Assembly (NCBI GenBank): GCA_030407315.1
Contig: JALQPE010002619.1
Span: 62,001-126,000, forward strand
Direction: 5' to 3'
From: Asparagopsis taxiformis
Taxonomy: Eukaryota; Rhodophyta; Florideophyceae; Bonnemaisoniales; Bonnemaisoniaceae
DNA: 64,000 nt
Each line of letters begins with the position of its first letter. The first letter of the stretch is position 1. Position numbers and translations under genes: made by a program. The notes under the pieces were generated by a model. It saw only the letters and a program-made list of their open reading frames with translations. It was not told where the DNA came from and did no database searches. Below are positions 63,901 to 64,000 of this stretch, in pieces.

Positions 63901-64000
63901 AACACAAGAGAAACAGCTGGGAAGTGGCAAAAGTGAAATTCTCAAAACATGTACGCGTGTGAAGTCTGTGAGAGGATGTAAGATCCTGGCTCTCTCATTC

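Overview
The window is nuclear DNA of a compact eukaryotic genome, most likely a unicellular, mesophilic red alga. The plastid signals are a plant-type MGDG synthase, a fibrillin (PAP), an HHL1-like protein, a DUF3110-like protein and, most telling, a HEAT-repeat bilin-lyase-like protein with a transit-peptide-like N-terminus. The last points to a phycobilisome-bearing lineage; a glaucophyte or cryptophyte is less likely but not excluded. Genes lie close together on both strands, mostly without introns. The few introns I could place are 72-108 bp, GT-AG, with a near-invariant CTAAC branch site, and most sit in small conserved genes.

Layout. 1-8 kb: UBLCP1 (cut by the left edge), ribosomal P1, the tiny RNA polymerase subunit RPB12, TRAPPC10/TRS130 and an HHL1-like plastid protein. 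8-16 kb: the CCR4-NOT ubiquitin ligase NOT4, an exportin-4-like protein and GINS subunit PSF1. 16-29 kb: a Golgi-type sulfotransferase, an ankyrin-GH20 fusion that seems to lack its catalytic pair, a TrmN6-like methyltransferase, a Nudix hydrolase, exosome RRP40, the fused biotin enzyme BIO3-BIO1, NUP85 and a coiled-coil protein. 29.3-31.8 kb is gene-poor. 31.8-42.7 kb: MGDG synthase, the bilin-lyase-like protein, a new 65-residue three-exon membrane protein, HPPK-DHPS (folate), fibrillin, a HEATR6-like protein and a drug/metabolite transporter.

44-64 kb is the most unusual part. It holds four members of a membrane-protein family I do not recognise, arranged as two divergent pairs about 10 kb apart (A-/B+ and C-/D+), with single-copy genes (AIF-like, BMT2, sorting nexin, DUF3110-like) between them. 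A and B look intact. C is a broken pseudogene. D is interrupted by a 5.3-kb Ty1/copia retrotransposon with identical 585-bp LTRs and a 5-bp target duplication (CTGCT). B and D are about 98% identical over their first ~540 bp and then diverge abruptly in the predicted ectodomain, which looks like gene conversion beside a variable domain. The retrotransposon is itself deleted through the end of reverse transcriptase and most of RNase H. Its LTRs carry five spaced, covarying hairpins.

Where the first possible start codon of a reading frame was not ATG, I moved the start to the first suitable in-frame ATG; these choices are stated per gene. All family assignments come from reading the translated sequence; no database search was run.
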